Assembly (NCBI GenBank): GCA_020636325.1 | Contig: JACJYC010000026.1 | Span: forward strand, 4,069 to 68,068 | DNA: 64,000 nt | Reading direction: 5' to 3' | Source of the DNA: Lewinellaceae bacterium | Lineage (GTDB): Bacteria > Bacteroidota > Bacteroidia > Chitinophagales > Saprospiraceae | Program-made: the position numbers and the translations under genes | The notes under the pieces: model-generated | Told to the model about the DNA's origin: nothing | Database searches by the model: none | The model's input: the letters and a program-made list of their open reading frames with translations, nothing else | In this document: piece after piece, positions 43,510 through 53,358 of the stretch | Layout of the letters: each line of letters begins with the position of its first letter | Numbering within the stretch: position 1 is the stretch's first letter

Positions 43510-43760
43510 GGAGGAACCGAGGATTTGAGGATGCTAACAGGCCGCATATTATGCCCGGCATCCTCGAATCCTCAAAAGAATGTCGGATGATCATCCCTGA
43601 AGACCGAAATGACGGAAGATTTGCACGACGGAAAATTTTCCGTCGCTGTTGATAGGACGGAGGATCATGCGGCACTTCGGATATGACGCATGATCATGCG
43701 GCACCACGGATACGACGCATGATCATGCGTCGCTACTGATAACTGACAACTGACCACTGA
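43510..43760 (+). repeat. Cluster of perfect palindromes and a short ACTGACAA array between rny and ruvA
   Basis: Loop-free perfect palindromes follow each other: GGATGATCATCC (43585-43596), CGACGGAAAATTTTCCGTCG (43626-43645), CGCATGATCATGCG (43687-43700) and CGACGCATGATCATGCGTCG (43713-43732). The first and the last two share the core ATGATCAT. The second is a variant of the type B hairpin at 52.7-53.3 kb. A short ACTGACAA/ACTGACC array (43739-43760) then ends at the ruvA ATG. Confidence 0.85.
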
Positions 43761-43762
43761 CC

Positions 43763-44353
43763 ATGATCACCTACATCAAGGGGGAAATTACACACAAAAC
43801 GCCGACCTATATCGTGGTAGAAACCGGCGGGGTCGGTTATCATGTCAACATCAGCCTCCATACTTACTCGCAAATAGAAAAGCTGGACCGGGTGAAGATC
43901 CTGACCCACCTGCACATCAAAGAGGACAGTCATACCCTCTTCGGTTTTGCGGATGCGGAAGAACGGCAATTCTTCGTTTACCTGATCTCCGTGTCGGGCA
44001 TCGGCCCCAGTACGGCACAGCTTTTGCTCTCTTCTATGAATCCGGACGAGATCCGGGCGGCCATCGTCGGCGAAGACGTAGAGGCCTTCCGGCGGGTCAA
44101 GGGCATCGGCCCGAAGACCGCCAAGCAGATCATCCTCGATTTAAAAGACCGCGTTATGAAAGAAGGTGGGGAATTGGCAGTACCTTTGGCCCCCCAAAAC
44201 AATACAATGCGGGAAGAGGCGTTATCTGCATTGGTAGCTTTGGGTTTCAACCGCATTCACGTACAACGCGCCTTGAACAGGATAATCCGTCTGGACTCGG
44301 ACAATCCCACAGTTGAAGGCCTGATCAAGGCCGCGCTAAAGGAGTTGTCCTGA
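43763..44353 (+). CDS. ruvA: Holliday junction branch migration protein RuvA
   Basis: The 196-residue RuvA subunit, which binds four-way DNA junctions and loads the RuvB motor. An OB-fold (MITYIKGEITHKTPTYIVVE, TGGVGYHVNISLHTY) is followed by two helix-hairpin-helix motifs (ISVSGIGPSTAQLLLSSMNP; RVKGIGPKTAKQIILDLKDR) and the C-terminal three-helix RuvB-binding domain (MREEALSALVALGFNRIHVQ, with the acidic linker before it). ruvB is not adjacent. sprA follows, with no clear promoter between them. Confidence 0.97.
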   Translation: MITYIKGEITHKTPTYIVVETGGVGYHVNISLHTYSQIEKLDRVKILTHLHIKEDSHTLFGFADAEERQFFVYLISVSGIGPSTAQLLLSSMNPDEIRAAIVGEDVEAFRRVKGIGPKTAKQIILDLKDRVMKEGGELAVPLAPQNNTMREEALSALVALGFNRIHVQRALNRIIRLDSDNPTVEGLIKAALKELS

Positions 44354-44533
44354 CCGGATTGTTAAAATTCTCCCTTCAGGTAAAATGTTTTTTGTTCGGG
44401 CGTTTTACATCAGAACTGAAAGGATTTGCAACCCGCTGGTGTGGTTGGTGTATTTAACATCAGCCGCATCCTGATTTCTAAAAGTGCTATGAAGATTAAT
44501 CTCCGGCCTTTCCGGAGAATCCCATGTATCGTT

Positions 44534-47500
44534 ATGAATAGAACAATACTACTCTTCTGCCTGACGTTGACGGTCGCCGGTTATTATGCCGTCGCCGCTT
44601 CCACCCATTCCGGTGGACTGGATGATCCGTACCGCCGCGATATCGTACTGGCCGCCCAGGATACCATCCCGCCGCCGCAACCGAGGTACGGAGATTATAT
44701 CCACGACAAGACGCAGAATCCCTTCGACCTGAAGGACCCCAACGCCGTTGAGCAAAACGTCGATTTCGACCCGGCTACGGGCCAGTATATCATCTCCGAA
44801 AAAATCGGCGATGACTACTTCCGGCCCCCAACCTATATGACCTTCGAGGAATACATGGAATATACCCGAAAGGAGGAGGAACGCCGGTATTTCGACCAGC
44901 TTTCCGGGGTCAGTACGGGCAAGGACGGCCTCAGCAGCCTCGACCCCTTTGCCAAATTTGACGTGAAAAGCTCCCTCATCGACCGGCTGTTCGGCGGCAA
45001 TACCGTCGATATCCGGCCCCAGGGCAGCATCGACCTGACCTTCGGCGTCGATTTCCAGCGCCTCGACAACCCCATCCTCACCGAGCGACAGCGAAAACAG
45101 GGCGGGTTCGACTTCGATATGGACATTCAGATGAACGTCACCGGCAAGATCGGCGAAAAGCTCAACCTGACCACCAATTACAATACGTCCGCCGTATTTG
45201 ACTTTGACAACCAGATCAAGCTCGATTATAATTCCGACCTCTTCAGCGAAGACGAGATCATCAAGAAGATCGAAGCCGGTAACGTCAGCCTGCCCCTGAG
45301 GGGAACCCTGATCCAGGGCGCGGAAAGCCTCTTCGGCATCAAGGCCGAAACCCAGTTCGGCCACCTGCGCCTCACCGGTATCCTGTCCCAGCAAAAATCC
45401 CAACGGGAAGCCATCCAGCTGCAAGGCGGCAGCCAGCTCCAGGAATTTGAAGTGAAGGCCGACGAGTACGACGAGAACCGCCACTTCTTCCTCAGCCATT
45501 ACAACCGCGAATCGTTTGAAGGCGCCCTGAAGAACCTTCCTCAGATCAATACGCTTTTCCACCTCGAAAACCTCGAAGTCTGGATCACCAACGACCGCAA
45601 CGAAGTGGAAGACGTCCGGGACATCGTCGCCTTTGCCGACCTCGGCGAACCCACGCGACTGGTGAACCCGCAAGGCGCTCTGCCGCTGGCTACCCCGAAA
45701 TTTCAGGAAATCTACAACGGTAAAGCCTTGCCCGACAACGAGGCCAACGGACTATACGATAAACTGATCGCCCGGGGCGAAAGCCTCCGCGATATCGATA
45801 AAACGGTGTCCATCCTGCAATCGTCCGAGTTCGGATTGCAGCAGGCCCGCGACTTCGAAAAGGTCAGCGCACGCCGCCTCGACCCGCGGGAATACACCTA
45901 TAATGCCGAACTGGGCTTCATCTCCGTCAACGTCAACGTATTGCCCGACCAGGTCCTGGCCGTTTCCTACCAATATAAGTACAACGGCGAGATCTACCAG
46001 GTGGGCGAAATGTCCGTCAGCCGGGATAACGTCTCTACCGACCCCAATAAGCAGACCCCGCAGGTCCTCTTTGTGAAAATGCTGAAAAGCACCACCCAGC
46101 GGATCGACGTGCCGACCTGGGACCTGATGATGAAGAACGTCTATTCAACCGGCGCTTACCAGGTGAACCCGACGGACTTCAAACTCGACGTCTACTACGA
46201 AGACCCGGGCAAGGGCCTCAAGCGCTTCCTGCCCAAGAGCAACCTGGAAGGCCGCCCGCTGATCCGCGTGTTCAACCTCGACCGGCTCAATACCCAGGGT
46301 GATCCGCAACCGGACGGTATCTTCGACTTCGTGCCCGGCGTCACCATCAACCCGACCAACGGCCGGATCATCTTCCCGGTGCTCGAACCGTTCGGACAAT
46401 CGCTGGCCGACAAGCTGGATGCGGAATACCGCGATACCTTTACCTATCCGGAATTGTACACCCAGACCCTGTTCCAGGCCCGCGAATACCCGGAAAAGAA
46501 CCGCTACGTGATCAAAGGCTCCTACAAGTCTTCGGTCTCCTCGGAAATATCCCTCGGCGCGTTCAATATCCCGCCCAATTCAGTCCGCGTGACCGCCGGC
46601 GGCGCCCTGCTGGTGGAAGGCCGCGACTATGAAGTGGACTACGGCACCGGCAAGGTGCGCATCCTCAATGATGCCATCCTCAGTTCCGGGGTGCCGGTCA
46701 ATGTCTCGTTTGAAGACAATACCCTGTTCGGATTCCAGTCAAAGACCATGATGGGCTTGCGGGCGGATTACGAATTGGACCCCAACTTCACCATCGGGGC
46801 CACTTTCCTCCAACTGTTCGAAAGGCCTTTTACCTTTAAGACCAATATCGGCGACGACCCCATCAACAACAAAATCTACGGCCTGGACCTCAACTTCAGC
46901 CGTGAAGCGCCCTGGCTGACCAAGGCGGTGGATGCCCTGCCGTTCTTTTCCACCAAAGCGCCCTCCAATATCTCCGTGTCGGCGGAAGCGGCCTACCTCA
47001 ACCCCGGGCACGCCCGAGCCATCAATGAGGACAAAAAGAACAAGGACGGCGTTTCTTATATCGACGACTTCGAAGGCAGCGCGAGCGGCTTCAACGTCAC
47101 CTTCCCGGTCACGCAGTGGCAATTGGCCTCCGTTCCGCAGGACGACGGCAACAACAACAACCCGCTGTTCCCGGAAGCGACCGTGAATACCCTGGCCTCT
47201 GGCGCCAACCGGGCCCGCCTCAACTGGTACCTGATCGACCCGGTCACCAGGAGTTCCAGCCAGGACCGCAAACCGTATACCGGCATTGTGCCGCAGGAAG
47301 AGGTCTTCCCCAATGTGCAGGTGCCGATCGACCAGGCCCGGAACTTCCGGACCTTCGACCTGTCCTTCTATCCCGGCGAACGCGGCCCGTACAACTTTGA
47401 TACGCCTTCAGGGTATGGCAGCCTTACCCGGGGGGTAACCGTCAACGGCGACTCGCTCATCCTGCGCGATCCGCAAACCCGCTGGGGCGGTATCATGCGC

Positions 47501-50500
47501 GCGCTGAACAATAACGACTTCCAGTCCGCCAATATCGAATTCCTCGAATTCTGGATGCTGAGCCCTTTCCTCGACCCGGACGATGCGGCGCTGGCCGCTA
47601 CCGACGGCGAGAAGAAAGAAGGCACCCTTTACATCAACCTGGGCAATATCTCGGAGGATATCCTGAAGGACTCCCGGAAGTTCTTTGAGAACGGCCTGCC
47701 CGGCCCGACCAGCCCCAACAGGCCGACGGACGAGACCATCTGGTCGGTTGTACCGGTCGGACAACAGATCACCCGGGCATTCGACAATGATCCCGGCAAC
47801 CGGGAAGCGCAGGACGTCGGTTTTGACGGGTTGAATGACGACGGCGAACGGGAAAAATTCGCCTCCTACGTCAGCGCCATCACCGCCCTCAATGCCACTA
47901 CCGGCGCCAGGGTGGCCCGCGACCCCTCCAACGACAACTTCCGGTATTACAACGATGCCAGCTTCCCCAATACGGCGGGCGTGCTCGAACGGTACCGCGA
48001 TTTCAATAACCCGCAGGGCAACTCGCGCTCCAACCAGGATAACCAGTTCCGCCAATCGGCTACCAACCTGCCGGATGCCGAGGACCTGAACCAGGACAAT
48101 ACCCTGAACGAAACGGAATCCTATTTCCAATACGAGATCCCGATCAAGCGCGACCAGTTCAACCAGCGGGAAATCGATGTATCGGGTACGCCGTTCATCA
48201 CCGACAAGATCGAAGATCCCACTTCACGCCGGGTCTGGTATCGTTTCCGCGTGCCCCTCAACGGCCCGCAGAAAAAGAGCATCGGCGGTATCCGGGACTT
48301 CCGCTCCATCCGCTTCATGCGCCTCTATATGCGCGGCTTCCAGGAGCCGACCGTGCTGCGCTTCGCTAAAATGGAACTGGTGCGCAACCAGTGGCGCCGG
48401 TATACCCAGGACCTTACGCCGAAAGGCTCTCAGACGATCGCCTGCGACGACCAGGAAACCACGGTTGACGTAGACGCTGTAAACATTGAGGAGAACAGCC
48501 GGCGTACGCCCTTCAACTATACCCTGCCGGAAGGTATCCAGCGGGAACAATCCCTCGGCGTATTCACCACCCTGCAGAACGAACAATCGCTGTCGATGCG
48601 GATCGATAACCTGTGCGACGGCGACGCGCGGGCCATTTTCAAAAATACCGACCTCGACCTCCGGGTGTACGACAAGCTCAAGATGTTCGTCCACGCTGAA
48701 GAGCGCAACCCGGTCTATTCCATTCCGGAAGGCGAACTCCGGATCTTTGTCCGGATAGGCAGCGACTTCCAGAACAACTACTATGAATACGAGATCCCGC
48801 TTTCCATATCGGACCCGGATAAGGTCTCGGGGGTAAACCCCGTTTTCCCGGAATACAAGCGGGAAGTCTGGAAACCCGAAAATGAATTCAATTTCCAACT
48901 GACCATCCTGCGGCAGCTGAAGGAAGAACGGAATCAGGTCAACGCCAACCAATCGGATGAATACATCAAGGTGCTTGACCCGTCCGACCCGCTCCATTCC
49001 CATGTGATCAAGGTGAAGGGAAATCCCAACCTGGGCTACGTACGGGGATTCATGATCGGGGTGCGCAACCCTAAGAATGACGGCGCGGCCTATTCGACGG
49101 AGATCTGGGTGAACGAACTGCGGGTAGCCGGGCTGGATGAGCGCGGCGGTCTGGCGGCAGTTGCCCGGATGGACATGCAACTGGCCGACCTGGGGAACCT
49201 GACCCTTTCCGGCAACCTCAATTCGGTGGGCTTCGGCGCCCTCGATGACGGGGTGACCGAGCGGAGCCGCGAAGAGATCAAGGGGTATGACGTGGCCACC
49301 AACCTGCAACTGGGCAAGTTCTTCCCTGAAAAATGGGGCATCCGCCTGCCGTTCTACGCGCAGGTGTCCAACGTGACCAAGACCCCGGAATACGACCCTT
49401 ATGATTTCGATATCAAGCTCAAGGACAAGATCAATCAGGCCCAGACCCAGGAAGAACGAAAAGAGATCCGGGAACAGGCCGAGGAAGTGACCAATATCAA
49501 GACCTATAACTTCACGGATGTCGGAAAGGATCGAACAGGCGGAGGCGACCGAAAACCCATGCCCTGGGATATCGAGAACTTCAGTGTGAGTTACTCCCAT
49601 ACCGAAACCGAATTCCACGATCCGCTCATCGAGTTCCAGCGCGATCGCCGCGAGACCGGCGGCCTGGATTACAAGTACAGCCGGCCGGCTACCTACCTGG
49701 AGCCGTTCAAGAAGGTCGGGGGCAAGAGCGAGTGGCTGCGATGGCTGCGGGAATTCAACTTCAATCCGCTGCCCAACTCCTTCTTCTTCACCAGCATTAT
49801 GGAGCGGCAGTTTGCCAAGACCCGTTACCGTTTTGCCGGCGTTGACGAGAAATTCAACTCGTTCTTCAACAAGCGCTTTACCTGGGAAAGGGACTACGAC
49901 CTGACCTGGGACCTGACCAAGTCGCTGAAATTGACCTTTAACGCCTCCTCCTTGTCCTATATCGACGAACCCGACGAGATCAGGATGCTGGAAGACCCGA
50001 CCATTGCCAATATCGACAAATACCGGCGGGACAGCATCTGGAGCAGCATCAAGGACCTGGGCCGGCCCAAAGGATACGAACACAGCATCAACCTGAGCTA
50101 TAACCTGCCCTTGCGGCAATTGCCGTTCATGGACTGGATGCAGGTGCGCGCCCAATACCAGGCCGGATATCGCTGGAACCGGGCCGCCCTCAACGCCGAC
50201 AGCCTGGGCAACGTCATTCAGAACAACCAGAACCGGCAAATCACGGCCGATCTGAACTTTGAGAAATTCTACGACAAGTTCGGCTATCTCAAGAAGATCA
50301 ACAAGGGCAAAACGCCGAGCCGGACGGGCAGAAGCCGGAATACCGACGAAAAGACGCCCACCCGCGAACCGCGCAACAGCAACAATAAGGATGATGACAA
50401 CAACAAGAAAAAGAAGGACCGGGAGCCGAGCGCCATCGAACGGGTCGTCGTCCGGCCGCTGTTGCTGATCCGGAAAGTCCGCCTGAATTACCAGGAACGA

Positions 50501-51916
50501 TTCGAAACGGTGGTGCCCGGTTTCACGCCGGAGACCAAGTTGCTGGGCTTGTCGGAGGGCTTCAAAGCGCCCGGATGGGATTTTGTGGCCGGCATTCAAC
50601 CGAAGATCCGGACGCTCAATGAGGGGGATTACTACAAATCGGGCGACTGGCTGTACGAAAACCGGAAATGGATCACCCATAGCCTGTTCCTCAACCAGGA
50701 TGTCATCCAGCGCTATACGCAGACCTATGACGGCAAACTGACCCTGGAACCGTTCAAGGACTTCCGGGTCGACATCGAAGCCAACCGCTCTTATACGCAG
50801 GATCATACCGAGACCTTCAAGAACCTGGATGTGAATGGAATCGACGGGTATGCCCACGCCGTTCCTTCGGAATTGGGTTCCATGACGGTGACCTATTCGG
50901 CCCTCAAGACCCTCTTCAAGGGCAAGGACACCGACGTGGTTGACCAGTTCAATAAATTCAGCAACAACCGCCTGGTCGTGTCCCAGCGCCTCGGTACCGG
51001 CACCCACGAAGACCCCAACCTGGGGCAACTGGGCTATACCGAAGGGTATGGCCGGAACCAGCAGGACGTCCTCATCCCGGCGTTCATCGCGACCTATACC
51101 GGCGTTGATCCGAATACGGTAAGCCTGGACCTGTTTGAAACGATGCCGCGCCTCAACTGGCGCCTCAATTACAACGGCCTGTCCAAGATACCCTTGTTCA
51201 AGAATATTTTCTCGAACTTCAACCTGACCCATTCCTACCGATCCACGCTGACGGTGAACAGCTACCGGACCAACCTGTCCTACCTGCGCGGCAAGAGCAA
51301 GAACGTGTTCATTGATACGGTCAATTACAACTTCTTCCCGCGCCTGGAGATCCCGGACGTCGCCATTCAGGAAGGATTTGCACCGCTTCTGGGGATTGAG
51401 GCCAACTTGCAGAACGGCATGTCCTTCAACTTTGAGTACGTAACCCAGCGGAGCCTGTCGTTGAATGTGACCAACACGTTGTTGTCGGAAAACCGTTCGA
51501 AGGAAGCCACCTTTGGGTTCGGCTACCTGATGCGCGGCGTTGAGATCGGCTTCCTGACCGGCAACAAGCGCAAGAAGCGCCCGTCCAATACGGATCAGCA
51601 ACAGCCGAACCAGCAGCAACAACGCCCGGGAAGCGGCGGCCGCGGCGGCCAGCTGCAAAGCCAGGACCTGGACATTCAGTTCCTGTTCTCGCTTCGGGAC
51701 GATATTACGGTGGCGCAAAAACTGGACGGCGCCGAGTTCGAACCGACCAGGGGTAATTATTCTCTGCAGATCTCGCCGTCAGCGGAATACAAGCTCAACA
51801 GGCGGTTGTCCTTGCGCCTGTTCTTCGACTACCGGAAGACGGTTCCGAAGACTTCGGCCGGTTATCCGAGGCTGGATACTTCCGGCGGGGTAGTGGTGCG
51901 GTTCCAGTTGAATTGA
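44534..51916 (+). CDS. sprA: T9SS translocon / gliding motility protein SprA
   Basis: A 2,460-residue outer-membrane protein, SprA, the very large barrel that forms the exit channel of the type IX secretion system. The signal peptide is MNRTILLFCLTLTVAGYYAV; an in-frame ATG at 44489 gives a 15-residue longer form. Family landmarks include DLTFGVDFQRLDNPILTERQ, GIKAETQFGHLRLTGILSQQ, FGFQSKTMMGLRADYELDPN, AYLNPGHARAINEDKKNKDG with the YIDDFEGSASG segment, EIWVNELRVAGLDERGGLAA and YKLNRRLSLRLFFDYRKTVP at the end. A lysine-rich low-complexity insert (NSNNKDDDNNKKKKDREPSA) lies at residues about 1945-1965. Its presence explains the T9SS sorting domains on the CotH and giant proteins here. A 6-bp hairpin CTCCGG-ccttt-CCGGAG lies at 44500-44516, between the two candidate starts. 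Confidence 0.96.
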   Translation: MNRTILLFCLTLTVAGYYAVAASTHSGGLDDPYRRDIVLAAQDTIPPPQPRYGDYIHDKTQNPFDLKDPNAVEQNVDFDPATGQYIISEKIGDDYFRPPTYMTFEEYMEYTRKEEERRYFDQLSGVSTGKDGLSSLDPFAKFDVKSSLIDRLFGGNTVDIRPQGSIDLTFGVDFQRLDNPILTERQRKQGGFDFDMDIQMNVTGKIGEKLNLTTNYNTSAVFDFDNQIKLDYNSDLFSEDEIIKKIEAGNVSLPLRGTLIQGAESLFGIKAETQFGHLRLTGILSQQKSQREAIQLQGGSQLQEFEVKADEYDENRHFFLSHYNRESFEGALKNLPQINTLFHLENLEVWITNDRNEVEDVRDIVAFADLGEPTRLVNPQGALPLATPKFQEIYNGKALPDNEANGLYDKLIARGESLRDIDKTVSILQSSEFGLQQARDFEKVSARRLDPREYTYNAELGFISVNVNVLPDQVLAVSYQYKYNGEIYQVGEMSVSRDNVSTDPNKQTPQVLFVKMLKSTTQRIDVPTWDLMMKNVYSTGAYQVNPTDFKLDVYYEDPGKGLKRFLPKSNLEGRPLIRVFNLDRLNTQGDPQPDGIFDFVPGVTINPTNGRIIFPVLEPFGQSLADKLDAEYRDTFTYPELYTQTLFQAREYPEKNRYVIKGSYKSSVSSEISLGAFNIPPNSVRVTAGGALLVEGRDYEVDYGTGKVRILNDAILSSGVPVNVSFEDNTLFGFQSKTMMGLRADYELDPNFTIGATFLQLFERPFTFKTNIGDDPINNKIYGLDLNFSREAPWLTKAVDALPFFSTKAPSNISVSAEAAYLNPGHARAINEDKKNKDGVSYIDDFEGSASGFNVTFPVTQWQLASVPQDDGNNNNPLFPEATVNTLASGANRARLNWYLIDPVTRSSSQDRKPYTGIVPQEEVFPNVQVPIDQARNFRTFDLSFYPGERGPYNFDTPSGYGSLTRGVTVNGDSLILRDPQTRWGGIMRALNNNDFQSANIEFLEFWMLSPFLDPDDAALAATDGEKKEGTLYINLGNISEDILKDSRKFFENGLPGPTSPNRPTDETIWSVVPVGQQITRAFDNDPGNREAQDVGFDGLNDDGEREKFASYVSAITALNATTGARVARDPSNDNFRYYNDASFPNTAGVLERYRDFNNPQGNSRSNQDNQFRQSATNLPDAEDLNQDNTLNETESYFQYEIPIKRDQFNQREIDVSGTPFITDKIEDPTSRRVWYRFRVPLNGPQKKSIGGIRDFRSIRFMRLYMRGFQEPTVLRFAKMELVRNQWRRYTQDLTPKGSQTIACDDQETTVDVDAVNIEENSRRTPFNYTLPEGIQREQSLGVFTTLQNEQSLSMRIDNLCDGDARAIFKNTDLDLRVYDKLKMFVHAEERNPVYSIPEGELRIFVRIGSDFQNNYYEYEIPLSISDPDKVSGVNPVFPEYKREVWKPENEFNFQLTILRQLKEERNQVNANQSDEYIKVLDPSDPLHSHVIKVKGNPNLGYVRGFMIGVRNPKNDGAAYSTEIWVNELRVAGLDERGGLAAVARMDMQLADLGNLTLSGNLNSVGFGALDDGVTERSREEIKGYDVATNLQLGKFFPEKWGIRLPFYAQVSNVTKTPEYDPYDFDIKLKDKINQAQTQEERKEIREQAEEVTNIKTYNFTDVGKDRTGGGDRKPMPWDIENFSVSYSHTETEFHDPLIEFQRDRRETGGLDYKYSRPATYLEPFKKVGGKSEWLRWLREFNFNPLPNSFFFTSIMERQFAKTRYRFAGVDEKFNSFFNKRFTWERDYDLTWDLTKSLKLTFNASSLSYIDEPDEIRMLEDPTIANIDKYRRDSIWSSIKDLGRPKGYEHSINLSYNLPLRQLPFMDWMQVRAQYQAGYRWNRAALNADSLGNVIQNNQNRQITADLNFEKFYDKFGYLKKINKGKTPSRTGRSRNTDEKTPTREPRNSNNKDDDNNKKKKDREPSAIERVVVRPLLLIRKVRLNYQERFETVVPGFTPETKLLGLSEGFKAPGWDFVAGIQPKIRTLNEGDYYKSGDWLYENRKWITHSLFLNQDVIQRYTQTYDGKLTLEPFKDFRVDIEANRSYTQDHTETFKNLDVNGIDGYAHAVPSELGSMTVTYSALKTLFKGKDTDVVDQFNKFSNNRLVVSQRLGTGTHEDPNLGQLGYTEGYGRNQQDVLIPAFIATYTGVDPNTVSLDLFETMPRLNWRLNYNGLSKIPLFKNIFSNFNLTHSYRSTLTVNSYRTNLSYLRGKSKNVFIDTVNYNFFPRLEIPDVAIQEGFAPLLGIEANLQNGMSFNFEYVTQRSLSLNVTNTLLSENRSKEATFGFGYLMRGVEIGFLTGNKRKKRPSNTDQQQPNQQQQRPGSGGRGGQLQSQDLDIQFLFSLRDDITVAQKLDGAEFEPTRGNYSLQISPSAEYKLNRRLSLRLFFDYRKTVPKTSAGYPRLDTSGGVVVRFQLN

Positions 51917-51947
51917 TTTTTATACCGGCATTTATTCCGATCCAAAT

Positions 51948-51990
51948 GGCAATGCCAGGCCGATGTTTCCGGTCTGGCATTGCTGTTTTC
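51948..51990 (+). terminator. Terminator after sprA
   Basis: A 10-bp perfect inverted repeat GCAATGCCAG (51949-51958) / CTGGCATTGC (51974-51983) followed by TGTTTTC, 32 nt after the sprA stop. Confidence 0.7.
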
Positions 51991-52092
51991 GGAGGATGCT
52001 TAAACTTGCAGGCCTGAAGCGAAATATGCAGGCATTAGGCCGCCTGCCGCGAACCCTCAACCCCTCCGACTCCTTTGGAACGATTACCATTA

Positions 52093-52582
52093 AATTATGG
52101 AAAAATTCCAATGATCGGAGATACTGGTGCGCCCCGAAGGCAACTTTAAAAGAATCAACGAACTTTTCTGGTATTTCTTAAAAGCCACTTTCAAGTGAAT
52201 TTTTTCCTGACTTTGGTATAAAAAATAGCCGTAAAGAAGCTCTACAAAACAGAATAGAACTCAAGAACCACATATGATTCCATCAAATTACTTTTTTCAA
52301 AAAAGACAGCGACAATTCTTACCCGGAAGTATCTTATTTAGCAGGAATTTGGAACGGGTTGGAAAGGACGAAGAAATAATAGCCTTAAGGTGTATCGCTG
52401 GGAAGCTCAGAATCAAAATACTATACGAATTATTGTTTGTTAGAGCTACCGACCAAGGGTAACTTACATGAATTTTATCAAAATGGAGAAAGTCATCTTG
52501 AGCTAATCGGCCAGACCATTGGAATCCAGAATGGCTAGTTATTGACAATGAAAAACAAATTCGGTACTTGAATGACGTATAA
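52093..52582 (+). pseudogene. Decayed protein gene, unidentified
   Basis: Protein-like text is spread over all three forward frames: LVRPEGNFKRINELFWYFLK, then EFFPDFGIKNSRKEALQNRI, an in-frame TGA near 52272, then DSDNSYPEVSYLAGIWNGLE, KVYRWEAQNQNTIRIIV, ELPTKGNLHEFYQNGESHLE and finally DHWNPEWLVIDNEKQIRYLN with a stop at 52580-52582. At least four frameshifts or stops separate these pieces, so the gene is dead. The stretch is AT-rich relative to its neighbours, which suggests acquired DNA. I do not recognise the family; a small contact-system accessory or immunity-type protein is one guess that cannot be tested here. Confidence 0.6.
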
Positions 52583-52613
52583 TCGCCCAGTGGGTACATA
52601 AGGTCCTGCCCGG

Positions 52614-53258
52614 AGCCATCACATACCGGCCCTACAGGCCGGAGACGTAAAAATGCAACCGGATGCTACCGACATGGCGGACCTGACGGCCCGCGCTGCC
52701 GTTTTAAAGGGAGGTGAGAATTTTGGTGAATGCGACGGAAAATCTTCCGTCGCTACTGCCATTTGGCATCTTTAACCTATCGTCCGCCAGAGGCTGCGCC
52801 TCGCCGCGGATACCCTCAAGTCTCCGACTTGCGAAATGAATATTAACTTGTTCCATCGGACCGGGGGGTGTCCGGGGCCATCATATACCGGCCCTACAGG
52901 CCGGAGACGTAAAAATGCAACCGGGATGCTACCGACATGGCGGACCTGACGGCCCGCGCTGCCGTTTTTAAGGGAGGTGAGAATTTTGGTGAATGCGACG
53001 GAAAATCTTCCGTCGCTACTGCCATTTGGCAAACCTTTCAACCCGCTGCCGTTTTAAGGAGGTGAGAATTTTGGTGAATGCGACGGCGGAAAATCTTCCG
53101 TCGCTACTGCCATTTGGCATCTTTAACCTTTCTACTTTATCCTTTAACCTTGACATGGCGGACCTGACGGCCCGCGCTGCCGTTTTTAAGGGAGGTGAGA
53201 ATTTTGGTGAATGCGATGGAAATTGCGACGGAAAATCTTCCGTCGCTACGCACAAGGC
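52614..53258 (+). repeat. Mosaic of REP-like elements A, B and C
   Basis: Type A copies (hairpin CCGGCC-ctaca-GGCCGG plus the ACCGACATGGCGGACCTGAC tail) lie at 52615-52700 and 52873-52960, and tails alone near 53154. Type B copies occur four times (52705-52767, 52968-53033, 53052-53120, 53190-53252): GAGGTGAGAATTTTGGTGAA, then the 8-bp stem CGACGGAA-aatc-TTCCGTCG. A type C element is at 52785-52859. A and C are the elements also seen at 2.3-2.5 kb, 50 kb away. No gene fits in the whole stretch between the decayed gene and obg. Confidence 0.85.
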
Positions 53259-53267
53259 TTCATCGGG

Positions 53268-53355
53268 CGGAAACTGACAACTGACAACCTGCCGGCCGGC
53301 AGGCAGGCTGACTGACCACTGACCACTGACAACTGACAACTGACAACTGACAACT
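53268..53355. repeat. ACTGACAA array with an inserted 16-bp palindrome
   Basis: About ten 7-8-bp units (ACTGACAA, ACTGACC), interrupted once by the perfect palindrome CCTGCCGGCCGGCAGG (53288-53303). The array ends about 4 nt before the stop codon of obg. The same unit appears before ruvA (43739-43760). Confidence 0.85.
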
Positions 53356-53358
53356 GTC

